DNA of 64,000 nucleotides. Source: Bradyrhizobium prioriisuperbiae. GTDB lineage: Bacteria > Pseudomonadota > Alphaproteobacteria > Rhizobiales > Xanthobacteraceae. The translations under genes were made by a program, and so were the position numbers. The stretch spans positions 1,984,001 through 2,048,000 of the forward strand of contig NZ_CP135921.1 in NCBI RefSeq assembly GCF_032397745.1, in the 5' to 3' direction. Under the pieces are notes generated by a model, which saw nothing but the letters and a program-made list of their open reading frames with translations, was not told the DNA's origin and did no database searches. Of the stretch, positions 38,283-47,705 are shown piece after piece (within the stretch, counting starts at the first letter, position 1; the number at the start of each line of letters is the position of its first letter).

Positions 38283-39362
38283 ATGCGATGGACTGCCATC
38301 CCCGTTCTTGCGGCTGCCCTGACCGGCGGTGCCGCGATCGCCTATGCAGCAGGCTTCACGCTGCCGGCTCCGCCGAAAATCGCCTTCCTGTACTTCATGG
38401 ACAAATCCGACGGCGGCTGGACGCAGGCCTTCGAAGAGGCTCGCGTGAAGGTCGAAAAGTCGATGGGGCTGCAGATGCCTTTCGTTGAAGGCGTTCCGGA
38501 AGTCGCAGGCCAGATCACGCCGGCGGCCGAGCGTTTCATCCAGCGCGGCTACAATGTGATCATCGGCACCGCCTTCGGCTATTCCGACACCTTCAAGGAG
38601 CTCTCGCAAAAGTATCCGAAGGTGGCGTTCCTCAATGCGTCCGGCACCACCAACGGCTCCAACCTCGAATCCTTCTACGGCCGCACCTATGAGAGCCAGT
38701 ATCTGTGCGGCATGGTGGCCGGCGGAATGTCGAAGACCGGCAAGCTCGGCTTCGTGGCGGCGCATCCGATCGGCCCGGTGAACTGGACCATCAACGCCTA
38801 TGAGATGGGCGCGCAGAAGATGAACCCGAAAGCCACGGTGACCGTGGTCTTTACCGGCGCCTGGAACGATCCGGTCAAGGAACGCGCGGCGGCGCAGGCG
38901 ATGGCCGACCAGGGCATCGACGTCATCGGCCAGCATGTCGACACCCCGACGCCGCAGATCGTGGCGCAGGAGCGCGGTATTTACGGCACCGGACATCACC
39001 GCGATTTCCGCGAGTTCGCACCGAAGGCGACGCTGTGTTCGTCGGTCTGGACCTGGGATCACTTCCTGACGCCGGAACTGAAGAAGGTCGCGGCCGGCAA
39101 CTGGGAACCGAACCCCTATGGCGCGTTCCCCGGCATCAAGGATGGCGGCACCGATATCGCCTGCTGCAACACGGTGGTTCCGAAGGATGTGGTCGACAAG
39201 GTGATGGCCGAGCGCGATGCCATCATCGCCGGAAAGAAGATCTTCACCGGGCCGATCAAGGACGCGGCGGGCACCGAGCGCGTTGCGGCCAACGCATCGC
39301 TTGACGATGCCGGCCTCTGGAAGATGGACTGGTATATTCCAGGCGTGATCACCCAGAAATAA
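38283..39362 (+). CDS. BMP-family ABC transporter substrate-binding protein
   Basis: A 359-residue periplasmic binding protein of the basic membrane protein (BMP/PnrA/Med) family, which mostly binds nucleosides or purine-like ligands. A Sec signal peptide covers residues 1-24 (cleavage probably at AYA). Typical motifs are FMDKSDGGWTQAFEE, IGTAFGYSDTF, GFVAAHPIGPVNWTIN and VWTWDHFLTPEL. The start at 38283 is chosen because it begins the signal peptide; a longer frame upstream is not needed. It heads a four-gene importer operon with an ATPase and two permeases. Confidence 0.93.
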   Translation: MRWTAIPVLAAALTGGAAIAYAAGFTLPAPPKIAFLYFMDKSDGGWTQAFEEARVKVEKSMGLQMPFVEGVPEVAGQITPAAERFIQRGYNVIIGTAFGYSDTFKELSQKYPKVAFLNASGTTNGSNLESFYGRTYESQYLCGMVAGGMSKTGKLGFVAAHPIGPVNWTINAYEMGAQKMNPKATVTVVFTGAWNDPVKERAAAQAMADQGIDVIGQHVDTPTPQIVAQERGIYGTGHHRDFREFAPKATLCSSVWTWDHFLTPELKKVAAGNWEPNPYGAFPGIKDGGTDIACCNTVVPKDVVDKVMAERDAIIAGKKIFTGPIKDAAGTERVAANASLDDAGLWKMDWYIPGVITQK

Positions 39363-39380
39363 CCACTGGACCGTTCACGC

Positions 39381-40883
39381 ATGACCATGGCGTTGCAACT
39401 CGTCGGCATTCGCAAGTCGTTCGACGGTGCACTGGCTCTCGATGGCGCGTCCTTCGAGAGCCGGGCCGGCGAGGTGCATGCGCTGCTCGGCGAGAATGGC
39501 GCCGGCAAATCATCGCTGATGAATGTCGCGGCCGGACTCTATGCCCCCGATGCGGGATCGATCGTCATCAACGGCAGCGACGTTGCCCTGAACGGCCCGG
39601 CCGATGCCCGACGGCACGGCATCGGCATGGTCCACCAGCATTTCAAGCTGGTGAGGCCCTTCACCGTGGCGGAGAACGTGCTGCTGGCGAACCCGCGACC
39701 GCATTTCTCTTCCGGGATTCGCGATATCCGCGCCGCCATCCGCAAGCAGGCGGCCGACCTGGCCTTCGACATCGATCCGGACCGCCGCATCGACGCCATG
39801 ACGGTCGCCGAGCAGCAGCAGGTCGAGATCATCAAGGTGCTGGTCGGCGGCGCGACCATCCTGGTTCTGGACGAACCGACGGCTGTGCTGACCGATGCGG
39901 AGTCCGAGAGCCTGCTCACGACGGTTCGCCGGCTGGCCGCGGCCGGCACCGCGGTGGTGCTGGTGACGCACAAGTTGCACGAGGTCAAGCGCTTCGCCGA
40001 CGCCGTCACGATCATGCGCGGCGGCAGGACCGTCGCCAGCCTCGACCCGCGCCGCGCCAGCGCGGAGGAGCTGACCGAGCTGACGGTGGGGCAGACCGCG
40101 GCGCTGCCCGAGCGCACGCCGCATGAAGGCGGACCGACGCGCCTCAATGTCGGCGCCCTGACCTATGCGCGCGGCGATGGCCGCACCATGCTGAACAACA
40201 CCAGTTTCCATGTCCGCGCCGGCGAGATCTACGGCATCGCCGGTGTCAGCGGCAACGGCCAGTCGGAACTCGCCGAGGCGCTGATCGGCGCGATCGAACC
40301 GAATTCGGGCGAAATCTGGCTCGACACCATCGGCAACATCAGCCATGCGGACCGCAGCAAGCGCCGCGATGCCGCGATCGCCGCCGTGCCCGCCGACCGT
40401 TATGCCTACGCGCTGGCGGGCAGCCTGTCGCTGGCCGACAACTTCGCGGTCGCGCATATCCGTTCCGGCCGTTACGGCGGCGTCGCCCGCCTCAACCGAT
40501 CGGCGATGCGGCGCGAGGCGCGCGACGCCGTCAAGGACTATGATGTGCAGGGCGTGCGCAGCGTCGGGCAGAAGGCATCGCTATTGTCCGGCGGCAACGC
40601 ACAGAAGCTGGTGATCGCGCGGGAGTTCAGCCGAGATCCGCAGGTCGTGGTGGCGCACAGCCCGAGCCGCGGGCTCGACGTGCGCGCCTGCGCCGCGGTT
40701 CACCAGCGCCTGATCGCCGCGCGCGAGCGCGGCGCCGCCATTGTGTTGATCAGCGAGGACCTCGATGAAATTCTCAGCCTGTCGGACCGCATCGGCGTGA
40801 TGACCAAAGGCGCCATTGTCGCGGAGTTCAAGCGTCCCGCGGATCGCCAGGCGATTGGGCGCGCGATGGTGGATCATGCATGA
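39381..40883 (+). CDS. ABC transporter ATPase with two nucleotide-binding domains
   Basis: A 500-residue double ATPase of the nucleoside/sugar importer type. Domain 1 has Walker A GENGAGKSS and Walker B LVLDEPTAVLT. Domain 2 (from about residue 255) has the family-typical altered Walker A GVSGNGQSE, the signature LSGGNAQK and a degenerate Walker B-like SPSRGLD. This matches YufO/NupO-like proteins that pair with BMP binding proteins. It follows the binding-protein gene by 18 bases and overlaps the first permease gene by eight, so the operon is tight. Confidence 0.93.
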   Translation: MTMALQLVGIRKSFDGALALDGASFESRAGEVHALLGENGAGKSSLMNVAAGLYAPDAGSIVINGSDVALNGPADARRHGIGMVHQHFKLVRPFTVAENVLLANPRPHFSSGIRDIRAAIRKQAADLAFDIDPDRRIDAMTVAEQQQVEIIKVLVGGATILVLDEPTAVLTDAESESLLTTVRRLAAAGTAVVLVTHKLHEVKRFADAVTIMRGGRTVASLDPRRASAEELTELTVGQTAALPERTPHEGGPTRLNVGALTYARGDGRTMLNNTSFHVRAGEIYGIAGVSGNGQSELAEALIGAIEPNSGEIWLDTIGNISHADRSKRRDAAIAAVPADRYAYALAGSLSLADNFAVAHIRSGRYGGVARLNRSAMRREARDAVKDYDVQGVRSVGQKASLLSGGNAQKLVIAREFSRDPQVVVAHSPSRGLDVRACAAVHQRLIAARERGAAIVLISEDLDEILSLSDRIGVMTKGAIVAEFKRPADRQAIGRAMVDHA

Positions 40884-41988
40884 CCGTCTGCGCCAGCCGG
40901 CGATTCCCATGACGCCTCCCGCCGTCACCACTACGCCGCGCCGGTTCGGCCGCCTCACGCTCGACGTGCGTCAGAACGTGTCGCCATGGAAGCAGGCCGC
41001 GTTCGTCGGCGGCTCGCTGCTGATCGGGCTGGTGGTGTCCGTCGCCATTCTCGCTGTCACCGGCATCCCGCCGCTGACGCTGGGAAGCGAACTCGCCGGC
41101 GTGCTGGTCGCCGAGAACCTGCGCGGCGTGCTGATCCAGGCCGCTCCGCTGATCCTGGTCGGGCTGGGGGCGAGCCTCGCGTTCCGGATCGGCTTCTGGA
41201 ATCTCGGGATCGAAGGCCAGATGGTCTTCGGCGGCATCTTCGCCGCCGCGATCTCGATCTACGACATCGGCCCGCCCGCCACACGGCTGGTGCTGATGGG
41301 AACGGCCGCCGCGATCGGCGGCATGCTCTGGGTGCTGCTGGCGGCCTTTCTCAAGACGCGATTCCGGGTCAACGAGATCATCGCGACATTGCTGCTGAAC
41401 TACATCGCGATGTATTTCCTGTTTCACCTGCTGTACGGCACCTGGCAGGATGCCAAGACGGCGTTTCCGCAATCGTCGCCGTTCCGCCCGTTCGAGCGGC
41501 TCACCGACATCGCAGGCGGCGTCAACAGCGGTCTCTTGATCGCGATCGCCGGCGTGCTGGCCGCGGGCTGGCTGATTCATCTCAGCCGGATCGGCTTCTA
41601 CACCCGTTTCATCAGCGCCAACCCGCGCATGGCGAGGATCGTCAACATTCCGGTGCAGGCAGTGACGATGAGCATCATCGCGGCCTCCGGCGCCTGCGCC
41701 GGCCTTGCCGGCTTCATCAACATCGCGAGCCAGGAGGGCCGGCTGACGCAGTCCTTCTCCAACGGCTATGTGTTTTCCGGCGTGCTGATCGCCTTCCTGT
41801 CGCGCAACGATCCGATCGTGGTCGCGGTGGTCGGCTTTTTGATCGCGGTGCTGTTCATCACCGGCCAGACGCTGCAGGTGTTCTACCAGATCCCGTTCAC
41901 GATGGTGCAGATGATCGAAGCGATCATCGTCATCGCCGTCGCATCCTCGGAATTCCTGATCCGCCATCGCATTCGCTGGATACGTTAG
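40876..41988 (+). CDS. ABC transporter permease (BMP-type importer, subunit 1)
   Basis: A 370-residue BPD_transp_2-family inner-membrane permease with about 8-10 hydrophobic spans and the conserved FRIGFWNLGIEGQ and NEIIATLLLNYIAMYFL segments. The start ATG at 40876 overlaps the end of the ATPase gene; the first 45 residues are a cytoplasmic lead. It pairs with the second permease (42075-43010) to form the import channel. Confidence 0.92.
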   Translation: MHDRLRQPAIPMTPPAVTTTPRRFGRLTLDVRQNVSPWKQAAFVGGSLLIGLVVSVAILAVTGIPPLTLGSELAGVLVAENLRGVLIQAAPLILVGLGASLAFRIGFWNLGIEGQMVFGGIFAAAISIYDIGPPATRLVLMGTAAAIGGMLWVLLAAFLKTRFRVNEIIATLLLNYIAMYFLFHLLYGTWQDAKTAFPQSSPFRPFERLTDIAGGVNSGLLIAIAGVLAAGWLIHLSRIGFYTRFISANPRMARIVNIPVQAVTMSIIAASGACAGLAGFINIASQEGRLTQSFSNGYVFSGVLIAFLSRNDPIVVAVVGFLIAVLFITGQTLQVFYQIPFTMVQMIEAIIVIAVASSEFLIRHRIRWIR

Positions 41989-41989
41989 G

Positions 41990-42060
41990 GCATGACCCGG
42001 ACCCGGAGGGCCGCGTTAGCGCAAAGTGGGGACCGGTTCTCCGAAGAGGTCATGCTCAAG
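41990..42060. repeat. Palindromic intergenic repeat between the two permease genes
   Basis: GCATGACC and GGTCATGC bracket a GC-rich inner part containing AAGTGGGGACCGGTTCTCCG. From general knowledge this is one of the common extragenic palindromes of the Bradyrhizobium/Rhodopseudomonas group. It starts right after the first permease stop and ends just before the second permease's ribosome-binding site. Confidence 0.8.
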
Positions 42061-42074
42061 CAGAAGGCACCATC

Positions 42075-43010
42075 GTGAACGATTTCCTGATCAACTGGAT
42101 GGCCAATGCACCGGTGACCGCGGTGCCCTACGCGCTGGCGGCGCTCGGCCTGATCGTGTCGGAACGTTCCGGCGTGCTCAACCTCACCGCGGAAGGCCTG
42201 ATGCTGATCGGCGCGCTGGCGGGGGCGGGGACCTGCCTGACCCTCGGCGGTCATCCCGCGATTGCGCTGCTGGCCGCGATGGCCGCCGCCAGCCTCGTCT
42301 CGCTGCTGTTCGCGGGCCTCGTGGTGGTGCTGCGGATCAACCAGGTGATCGCGGGACTGGCCGTGGTGTTCTTCTGCCAGGGCTTCACCGGCCTGATCGG
42401 CACACTGGCGAAATGGCAGAACAAGCAGCTGACCGGCCTCGCCCCGCTGAAGCTCTGGCCGTTGTCCGAGATTCCCGCGGTCGGCCGGATCCTGTTCACG
42501 CAGGATCCCATCGTCTACCTCACCGTCCTGATCTTCATTGCGGTGAGCTTCCTGCTGTTCCGGACCATGCTGGGACTGCGCATCCGCGCGGTCGGCGAAA
42601 ACCCGGCGGCCGCCGACGCCGCCGGCACCAGCGTCGTGCTGCACCGGATCCTCGCGATCGTCGCCGGCTCGTCCCTGATTGGTCTCGCCGGCGGCTACAT
42701 CTCGGTTGTCAGCGTCAAACTGTGGGTGACGGGAATGACCGGCGGCCGCGGCTGGATTGCGGTCGCGCTGGTGGTGTTCGCGCGCTGGGCGCCGTGGCCG
42801 GCGCTCTGGGGCGCGCTGCTGTTCGGCTGCATCGAGGCGCTGATCCCGCATGTGGCCGCCGCCGGCATTCGCGTGCCGCAGTATCTGATGCTGATGACGC
42901 CTTATCTGGCGACCCTTGCCGTCATGATCTGGGTCGGCGCCAAGGACCGCAGCGGTGGCCGCGAGCCGGGCGCGCTGGGGCAGCCGCATGTGCGCGAGGA
43001 GCGGCGGTAG
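42075..43010 (+). CDS. ABC transporter permease (BMP-type importer, subunit 2)
   Basis: A 311-residue permease with about eight hydrophobic spans and the family motif GLIVSERSGVLNLTAEGLM. It starts at a GTG (42075) with AGAAGG upstream; this start gives the standard N-terminus, whereas a much longer open frame reaching back to 41 kb is an artefact over the first permease gene. It ends the importer operon, with a palindromic repeat just before it. The imported ligand is probably a nucleoside, purine or similar ring compound. Confidence 0.92.
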   Translation: MNDFLINWMANAPVTAVPYALAALGLIVSERSGVLNLTAEGLMLIGALAGAGTCLTLGGHPAIALLAAMAAASLVSLLFAGLVVVLRINQVIAGLAVVFFCQGFTGLIGTLAKWQNKQLTGLAPLKLWPLSEIPAVGRILFTQDPIVYLTVLIFIAVSFLLFRTMLGLRIRAVGENPAAADAAGTSVVLHRILAIVAGSSLIGLAGGYISVVSVKLWVTGMTGGRGWIAVALVVFARWAPWPALWGALLFGCIEALIPHVAAAGIRVPQYLMLMTPYLATLAVMIWVGAKDRSGGREPGALGQPHVREERR

Positions 43011-43091
43011 TGCAACGAGTCGTTCCCCCCTGTGGGGAGCGAGCCGCGCAGCAGCAACGTCCTGCCATGGGCAATGTCGAAGATCTCAATC

Positions 43092-45485
43092 TCAGTGCCC
43101 GGCCTGCGCGAGCGCGCCGGAGATCATGTCGGGCGACAGCGGCACATGGTGGAATTTGGGCGCACCGAGCGATCGCAGCGCATCTTCCACCCCCGAGGCG
43201 ATCACCGCGCCCACCGCGATGCAGCCGGCCTCGCCGACGCCTTTGACGCCGAGCGGATTCAGCGGCGACGGCGTTTCCAGATGCAGGATCGAGATGTTGG
43301 GAATCTCGGTGGCGTAAGGCACCAGGAAATCCATCAGGCTGGCGTTGGCGAGATTGCCGTCGGGCTGATAGTCGAGATGCTCGTACAGCGCGCCGCCGAT
43401 GCCCTGGGCGATGCCGCCGAGCACCTGGCCCTCGACGATCATCGGATTGATCATGTTGCCGCAGTCGTGGATGCAGACATATTTTCTGATCTTGACGGTG
43501 CACAGGCCGGGATCGACCTCGATGATCGCGGCGTGGACGCCATAGGCCCAGGTGGATTGCGACGGGCTGTAGTAATCGGTCGCCTCCAGCCCCGGCGCCT
43601 GCCCCTCCGCCAGCGGCGGGCCATCATGCTTGCTGGCCGGCGCGAACTGGGTCGCCGCCTGCGCGGCCTTGTTGAAGGCATAGCGCAGGGGATTGCTGGC
43701 GGTGGCGATCGCCGCCAGCGGCACAAAGCGGTTCGAGCCCTTCACCCAGGCGGCTGAGTCGCGCAGCTCGATGCTGTCGATGTCCACGTCCAGCATGTTG
43801 GCGGCGGCCTGCAGCACCTTGTTGCGCACGGTGATCGCGGTTTTGTGGATCGCGTTGCCGCTGACCACGGCGGCGCGGCTGGCGAAGGTCGCCACGCCCC
43901 AGTCGAACGCCTTGGTGTCGCCCTCGACCACGATGACATCCTGCGGGCTGACGCCGAGCTGATCGGCGACGATCTGCGCGAACACCGTGTCATGCCCCTG
44001 CCCCTGGTTGCTGAGACCGGTGTTGACATAGACCTTGCCTGTGATGGGGTGAATCTTGACATGGCCGCCCTCGTACGGACCGAGCCCCGTGCCCTCCACA
44101 TAGCAGGCGAGGCCGAGCCCGAGATAACGCCCCTCGGACAGCGCCTTCGCCTGCGCGGCCGTGAAATCGCCGGCGCCGACTTCGGCGGCGGCCATGCCCA
44201 GCGCCCTGGCGTACTGGCCGCTGTCGAGCGTGACTTTCAGCCCGTCGGCGAACAGCAGGCCTTCGCGCTCGTACGGAAACTGGTTTTCGCCGATCAGATT
44301 GCGCCGGCGGATCTCGAAGCGATCGAGGCCAAGCTCCTCGGCCAACTGATCCATCGCGCGCTCGATGGCGAAGCAGGCCTGCGGGCGGCCGCAGCCGCGA
44401 TAGGGCGTCACCTGCACCGTCGGGGTGTAGACCGCCTTGAACTCGACGAAGATGTTGGGAATCCGGTACGGACCGGCGATCGAGGTGGAAGCGACCTGCG
44501 CCACCGCGATGCCGTAGGGAATGAATGCGCCGGTGTCGTGCAGGAACACATCGCGCAGGCCGATCACCTCGCCGGTCTTCAGCGCGGCGAGCTCGATGGT
44601 GTGGATCTGGGTCCGCTCCTGGGAGGAGCCGATGAAATTCTCGCGGCGATCCTCGATGTACTTGACCGGCCGTCCCAGCCTCATCGCGGCCATCGGCACC
44701 AGCAGCTCATCGGGATAGAACAGCAGCACCTTCTGCCCGAAGCCGCCGCCGACATCGGGCGCGATGACGCGGACCTTGTCCTCGTCGAGCTGGAACACCG
44801 AGGCGAGGCCGCCACGCACCGAGATCGGCGCCTGCGTTCCATCCCACACCGTCAGTTCGCCGGACACCGCATCCCAGCGTGCCGCCACGGCGCGGCATTC
44901 CATCGGCGCCGCGGTGGAGCGATCCACCTGCACGGTGATCCTGGTGACGTGCTCGGCCCCCCTGAATGCGCCCTCCGGATCGCCGCTGGTCTGGACGAAG
45001 TGCGCCGCGAGATTATTCGGCACCGCCGCATGCACCGGCGGCGCGCCGTCAAGCAGGGCCTTCTCCAGATCCATTTCGACCGGCAGCGGGTCGTAGTCGA
45101 CCTCGATCATGGCGGCGGCGTCCTCGGCGGTGTAGCGATCGACCGCCACCACCATCGCAATGGTCTGCCCGACATAATGGACGTCGCCCCGTGCCAGCGG
45201 GCGCTGGGTCTGCGGATTGGTCATCGACGGATGTGGAATCAACAGCGGCATCTCGACGTCGAGCGCACCGATATCGTCGCAGGTGTAGATCGCCACCACG
45301 CCGGGATGGCGCATAGCCGCCGCGGCGTCGAGACCACGCATGCGCGCGCGTGCATGCGGGCTGCGCAGGAAGGCGACGTGCAGCGCCTCCGGCAGCGGGA
45401 TATCGTCGACGAAGGCGCCTTCGCCGCGCAACAGCTTCGGATCGACATTGCGCTCGACGCGTGCCCCAAACATCCGTGTCGACAT
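43092..45485 (-). CDS. Molybdenum hydroxylase large subunit (second enzyme)
   Basis: A 797-residue CoxL/xanthine-dehydrogenase-type subunit with APDVGGGFGQKVLL, the active-site loop PYRGCGRPQ and the catalytic-Glu motif KGVGEAG. It is the last gene of a second hydroxylase set (FAD, 2Fe-2S, large) on the minus strand. The gene is complete, starting MSTRMFGARVERN. It differs clearly from the two large subunits at 31-36 kb, so it probably acts on another substrate or another ring position. Confidence 0.92.
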   Translation of the reverse strand: MSTRMFGARVERNVDPKLLRGEGAFVDDIPLPEALHVAFLRSPHARARMRGLDAAAAMRHPGVVAIYTCDDIGALDVEMPLLIPHPSMTNPQTQRPLARGDVHYVGQTIAMVVAVDRYTAEDAAAMIEVDYDPLPVEMDLEKALLDGAPPVHAAVPNNLAAHFVQTSGDPEGAFRGAEHVTRITVQVDRSTAAPMECRAVAARWDAVSGELTVWDGTQAPISVRGGLASVFQLDEDKVRVIAPDVGGGFGQKVLLFYPDELLVPMAAMRLGRPVKYIEDRRENFIGSSQERTQIHTIELAALKTGEVIGLRDVFLHDTGAFIPYGIAVAQVASTSIAGPYRIPNIFVEFKAVYTPTVQVTPYRGCGRPQACFAIERAMDQLAEELGLDRFEIRRRNLIGENQFPYEREGLLFADGLKVTLDSGQYARALGMAAAEVGAGDFTAAQAKALSEGRYLGLGLACYVEGTGLGPYEGGHVKIHPITGKVYVNTGLSNQGQGHDTVFAQIVADQLGVSPQDVIVVEGDTKAFDWGVATFASRAAVVSGNAIHKTAITVRNKVLQAAANMLDVDIDSIELRDSAAWVKGSNRFVPLAAIATASNPLRYAFNKAAQAATQFAPASKHDGPPLAEGQAPGLEATDYYSPSQSTWAYGVHAAIIEVDPGLCTVKIRKYVCIHDCGNMINPMIVEGQVLGGIAQGIGGALYEHLDYQPDGNLANASLMDFLVPYATEIPNISILHLETPSPLNPLGVKGVGEAGCIAVGAVIASGVEDALRSLGAPKFHHVPLSPDMISGALAQAGH

Positions 45486-45499
45486 CCGCGCCTCGTTCT

Positions 45500-46027
45500 T
45501 CAGGTTCGCCCGAGCAATTCGGCGGCGCGGCGCACCGCGGCGATGATATTGAGATATCCGGTGCAGCGGCAGAGATTGCCTGACAGCAGCTCCCGGATGC
45601 CGTCATCGGACAGATCGAGCGCTTGCGGCTCCTCGAAGCGTCCGACGATGTTCATCACCATCCCGGGCGTGCAGTAGCCGCACTGCAGGCCGTGGCATTC
45701 CTTGAAAGCCTGCTGGACCGGATGCAGCGTGCCGTCCGCGGCGGCGACGGATTCGATGGTGCGGATGCTGTATCCGTTCGCCTGCGCGGCCAGCGTCAGG
45801 CAGGCGCGGCCGGGCTTGCCGTCGATCAGGACGGTGCAGCAGCCGCACACGCCGTGCTCGCAGCCCACATGGGTCCCGGTCAGGCCGAGCTCATGGCGCA
45901 GGAAGTCGCTCAGCAGCATGCGCACGCTGACAGTGCGGCGCACCGTTTCGCCGTTGACGGTCAACGCCACATCGACGGTGGCATCGGCCGAGCGATCGGC
46001 ACTGGCGGGCTTCATGGTCCGCGTCAT
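45500..46027 (-). CDS. Molybdenum hydroxylase 2Fe-2S small subunit (second enzyme)
   Basis: A 175-residue two-cluster iron-sulfur subunit. The first-cluster ligands are Cys56, Cys61, Cys64 and Cys76 (GCEHGVCGCC) and the second-cluster ligands are Cys116, Cys119, Cys153 and Cys155. It has a 20-residue N-terminal extension. It overlaps the FAD-subunit gene by four bases and precedes the large-subunit gene by 14, so the three are translated together. Confidence 0.95.
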   Translation of the reverse strand: MTRTMKPASADRSADATVDVALTVNGETVRRTVSVRMLLSDFLRHELGLTGTHVGCEHGVCGCCTVLIDGKPGRACLTLAAQANGYSIRTIESVAAADGTLHPVQQAFKECHGLQCGYCTPGMVMNIVGRFEEPQALDLSDDGIRELLSGNLCRCTGYLNIIAAVRRAAELLGRT

Positions 46028-46902
46028 TGCATCGTCCCCGTTCGCGCACGTTGCGCCGCTTTGGCGACCATTCTGCGGATCAGCGTGCCGAGCGCCCGGC
46101 GGCGATAGCTTGCCGACACGTGCATCTCGTCGGGCTGCGTCACCGCCGGCAGCGACGCCGCCACCGCGGCATCAAGGTCGGAGACGCCGAGCGCCGTGCC
46201 GTTCAGGAGCGCCTCGGCGGCTTTCAGGCGGACCGGCCGGTCGGCGATGCCGCAGGCCGCGAGCCGCACACCGGTGACGCGGCCATCGTCGTCCAGCGCC
46301 AGAACACAACCGACACCGACGATGGCGTAGTCGCCATGCCGCCGCGTCACCTCGTCGAAGGCCCAGCCCGCGCCGGGCGGCAACGGCGGGAAGCGCGCCT
46401 CGACCACGATCTCGTCCTGGCGGCGCGCGGTGGTGAGGAACGACTGGAAGAAATCCTCCGCGGCGATCTCGCGCTGGCCAGCGGGTCCCTGCGCGATCAC
46501 CGAGCCGCCGAGCAGCACCAGCAGCAGCGGCATTTCCGCCGAGGGATCGCCATGGCAGAGGCTGCCGACCACGGTGCCCCGGGTGCGGATCGGAATATGC
46601 GCGACATGCTGCATCACCTCGGCGACCAGCGGATTGACCCGCAGCACCGCTGCATCGAGCTCGAGCTCGCGGTGCCGCACCATCGCCTTCACAACGACGC
46701 CGTCATCTCCGACCGCGATGCCGCGCAGGCCTGCGACATGCTGAATGTCCACCAGCAGCGTCGGGTTCGCGGCACGAAAATTCATGGCCGGCAGCAGGGT
46801 CTGCCCGCCGGCGAGCACGACGGCGTCGGCGTCGCCGGCCAGCAGGCGGACCGCGTCCGCGATGGTGACAGGCGCCTGATAATCGAAGATGGGAGGCTTC
46901 AT
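46024..46902 (-). CDS. Molybdenum hydroxylase FAD-binding medium subunit (second enzyme)
   Basis: A 292-residue FAD subunit with AGGQTLLPAMNFR and RTRGTVVGSLCHGDPSAE, plus the C-terminal flavoprotein domain. It starts at an ordinary ATG (MKPPIFDYQAP) at 46902. It opens the second hydroxylase set and lies 25 bases behind the alpha/beta hydrolase gene, so the run from the amidohydrolase (50097) to the large subunit (43092) may be one long transcription unit. Confidence 0.93.
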   Translation of the reverse strand: MKPPIFDYQAPVTIADAVRLLAGDADAVVLAGGQTLLPAMNFRAANPTLLVDIQHVAGLRGIAVGDDGVVVKAMVRHRELELDAAVLRVNPLVAEVMQHVAHIPIRTRGTVVGSLCHGDPSAEMPLLLVLLGGSVIAQGPAGQREIAAEDFFQSFLTTARRQDEIVVEARFPPLPPGAGWAFDEVTRRHGDYAIVGVGCVLALDDDGRVTGVRLAACGIADRPVRLKAAEALLNGTALGVSDLDAAVAASLPAVTQPDEMHVSASYRRRALGTLIRRMVAKAAQRARTGTMQ

Positions 46903-46927
46903 CGCGTATCTTCAGGTCGCCGGGCGA

Positions 46928-47692
46928 TCATACCGACCTCGCATGTTCAGCCACCGCTGTCATGAACAGCGCGACCAGCCCGTCGGGATCCGAGAGCTGC
47001 GGCGCGTGATCGCTGTCGAGACCGTAGACCGCGCGGCAGGGCGACATCTCCTGCATCTTGCGTTGCAGTGGCAGATGCACCGAGCGATCCGATTGCGCTT
47101 CGATATAGACCCGCGGAACGGTGTCGAACCGATCGGCGGAGAGCTGCAGCCGCGAGCGGCGGCCGCCTTCGGGCTGCGGCGTCAGACGCCGCGCGGCCGC
47201 CTCCGCCAGCGCGCGATCCGCCTTGTGATAGAAGACCTCCACGGCAGACACTGGATCAATGCGCGACAACAGCCCCGCGGCGTCATGGGTGACGCGGGCA
47301 TGGGCGCCACGCATCCATGGCTCCAGATGCAAATCATAGAACTGCAGCACCGACATGCCGTTCGGCAGCAGGAACGCGGCGAGGAAGATCGCGAGCGCGA
47401 TCCGCTCGGGGCGCAGCTCGCAGGCCTGAGCCGCCGCGGTGCCGCCCATGCTGTGCCCGACCATGACGATGGGACCGGGCGTCGCATCGATGATATCGAC
47501 CACATGCGCCGCATAGCGCGCGAGATCGACTTCGGCCGGCGGCATCGGGTTGTGGCCGTTGCCCGGCAGGTCGACGGCGATGGCGTCGTGCCCCGCGGCC
47601 TTCAGGCGCGGAACGATGGTCTCCCAGGCCCAGGCGCCCTGCCATGCGCCATGGATGAGGATGAAAGTCAGGCGAGAGGGCGCGGCGGTCAT
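46928..47692 (-). CDS. Alpha/beta hydrolase (esterase/hydroxynitrile-lyase-like)
   Basis: A 254-residue alpha/beta hydrolase resembling plant methylesterases and hydroxynitrile lyases. It has an oxyanion motif ILIHGAWQGAWAW, nucleophile Ser in GHSMGG, and a C-terminal His in DSDHAPQLS. The start MTAAPSRLTF at 47692 is the first one compatible with the family. It lies 13 bases behind the 2-oxoglutarate oxygenase gene, and 25 bases before the second hydroxylase set. An ester-cleaving role in the same pathway is likely; the substrate is unknown. Confidence 0.85.
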   Translation of the reverse strand: MTAAPSRLTFILIHGAWQGAWAWETIVPRLKAAGHDAIAVDLPGNGHNPMPPAEVDLARYAAHVVDIIDATPGPIVMVGHSMGGTAAAQACELRPERIALAIFLAAFLLPNGMSVLQFYDLHLEPWMRGAHARVTHDAAGLLSRIDPVSAVEVFYHKADRALAEAAARRLTPQPEGGRRSRLQLSADRFDTVPRVYIEAQSDRSVHLPLQRKMQEMSPCRAVYGLDSDHAPQLSDPDGLVALFMTAVAEHARSV

Positions 47693-47705
47693 GCGAGGGC
47701 CAGAC

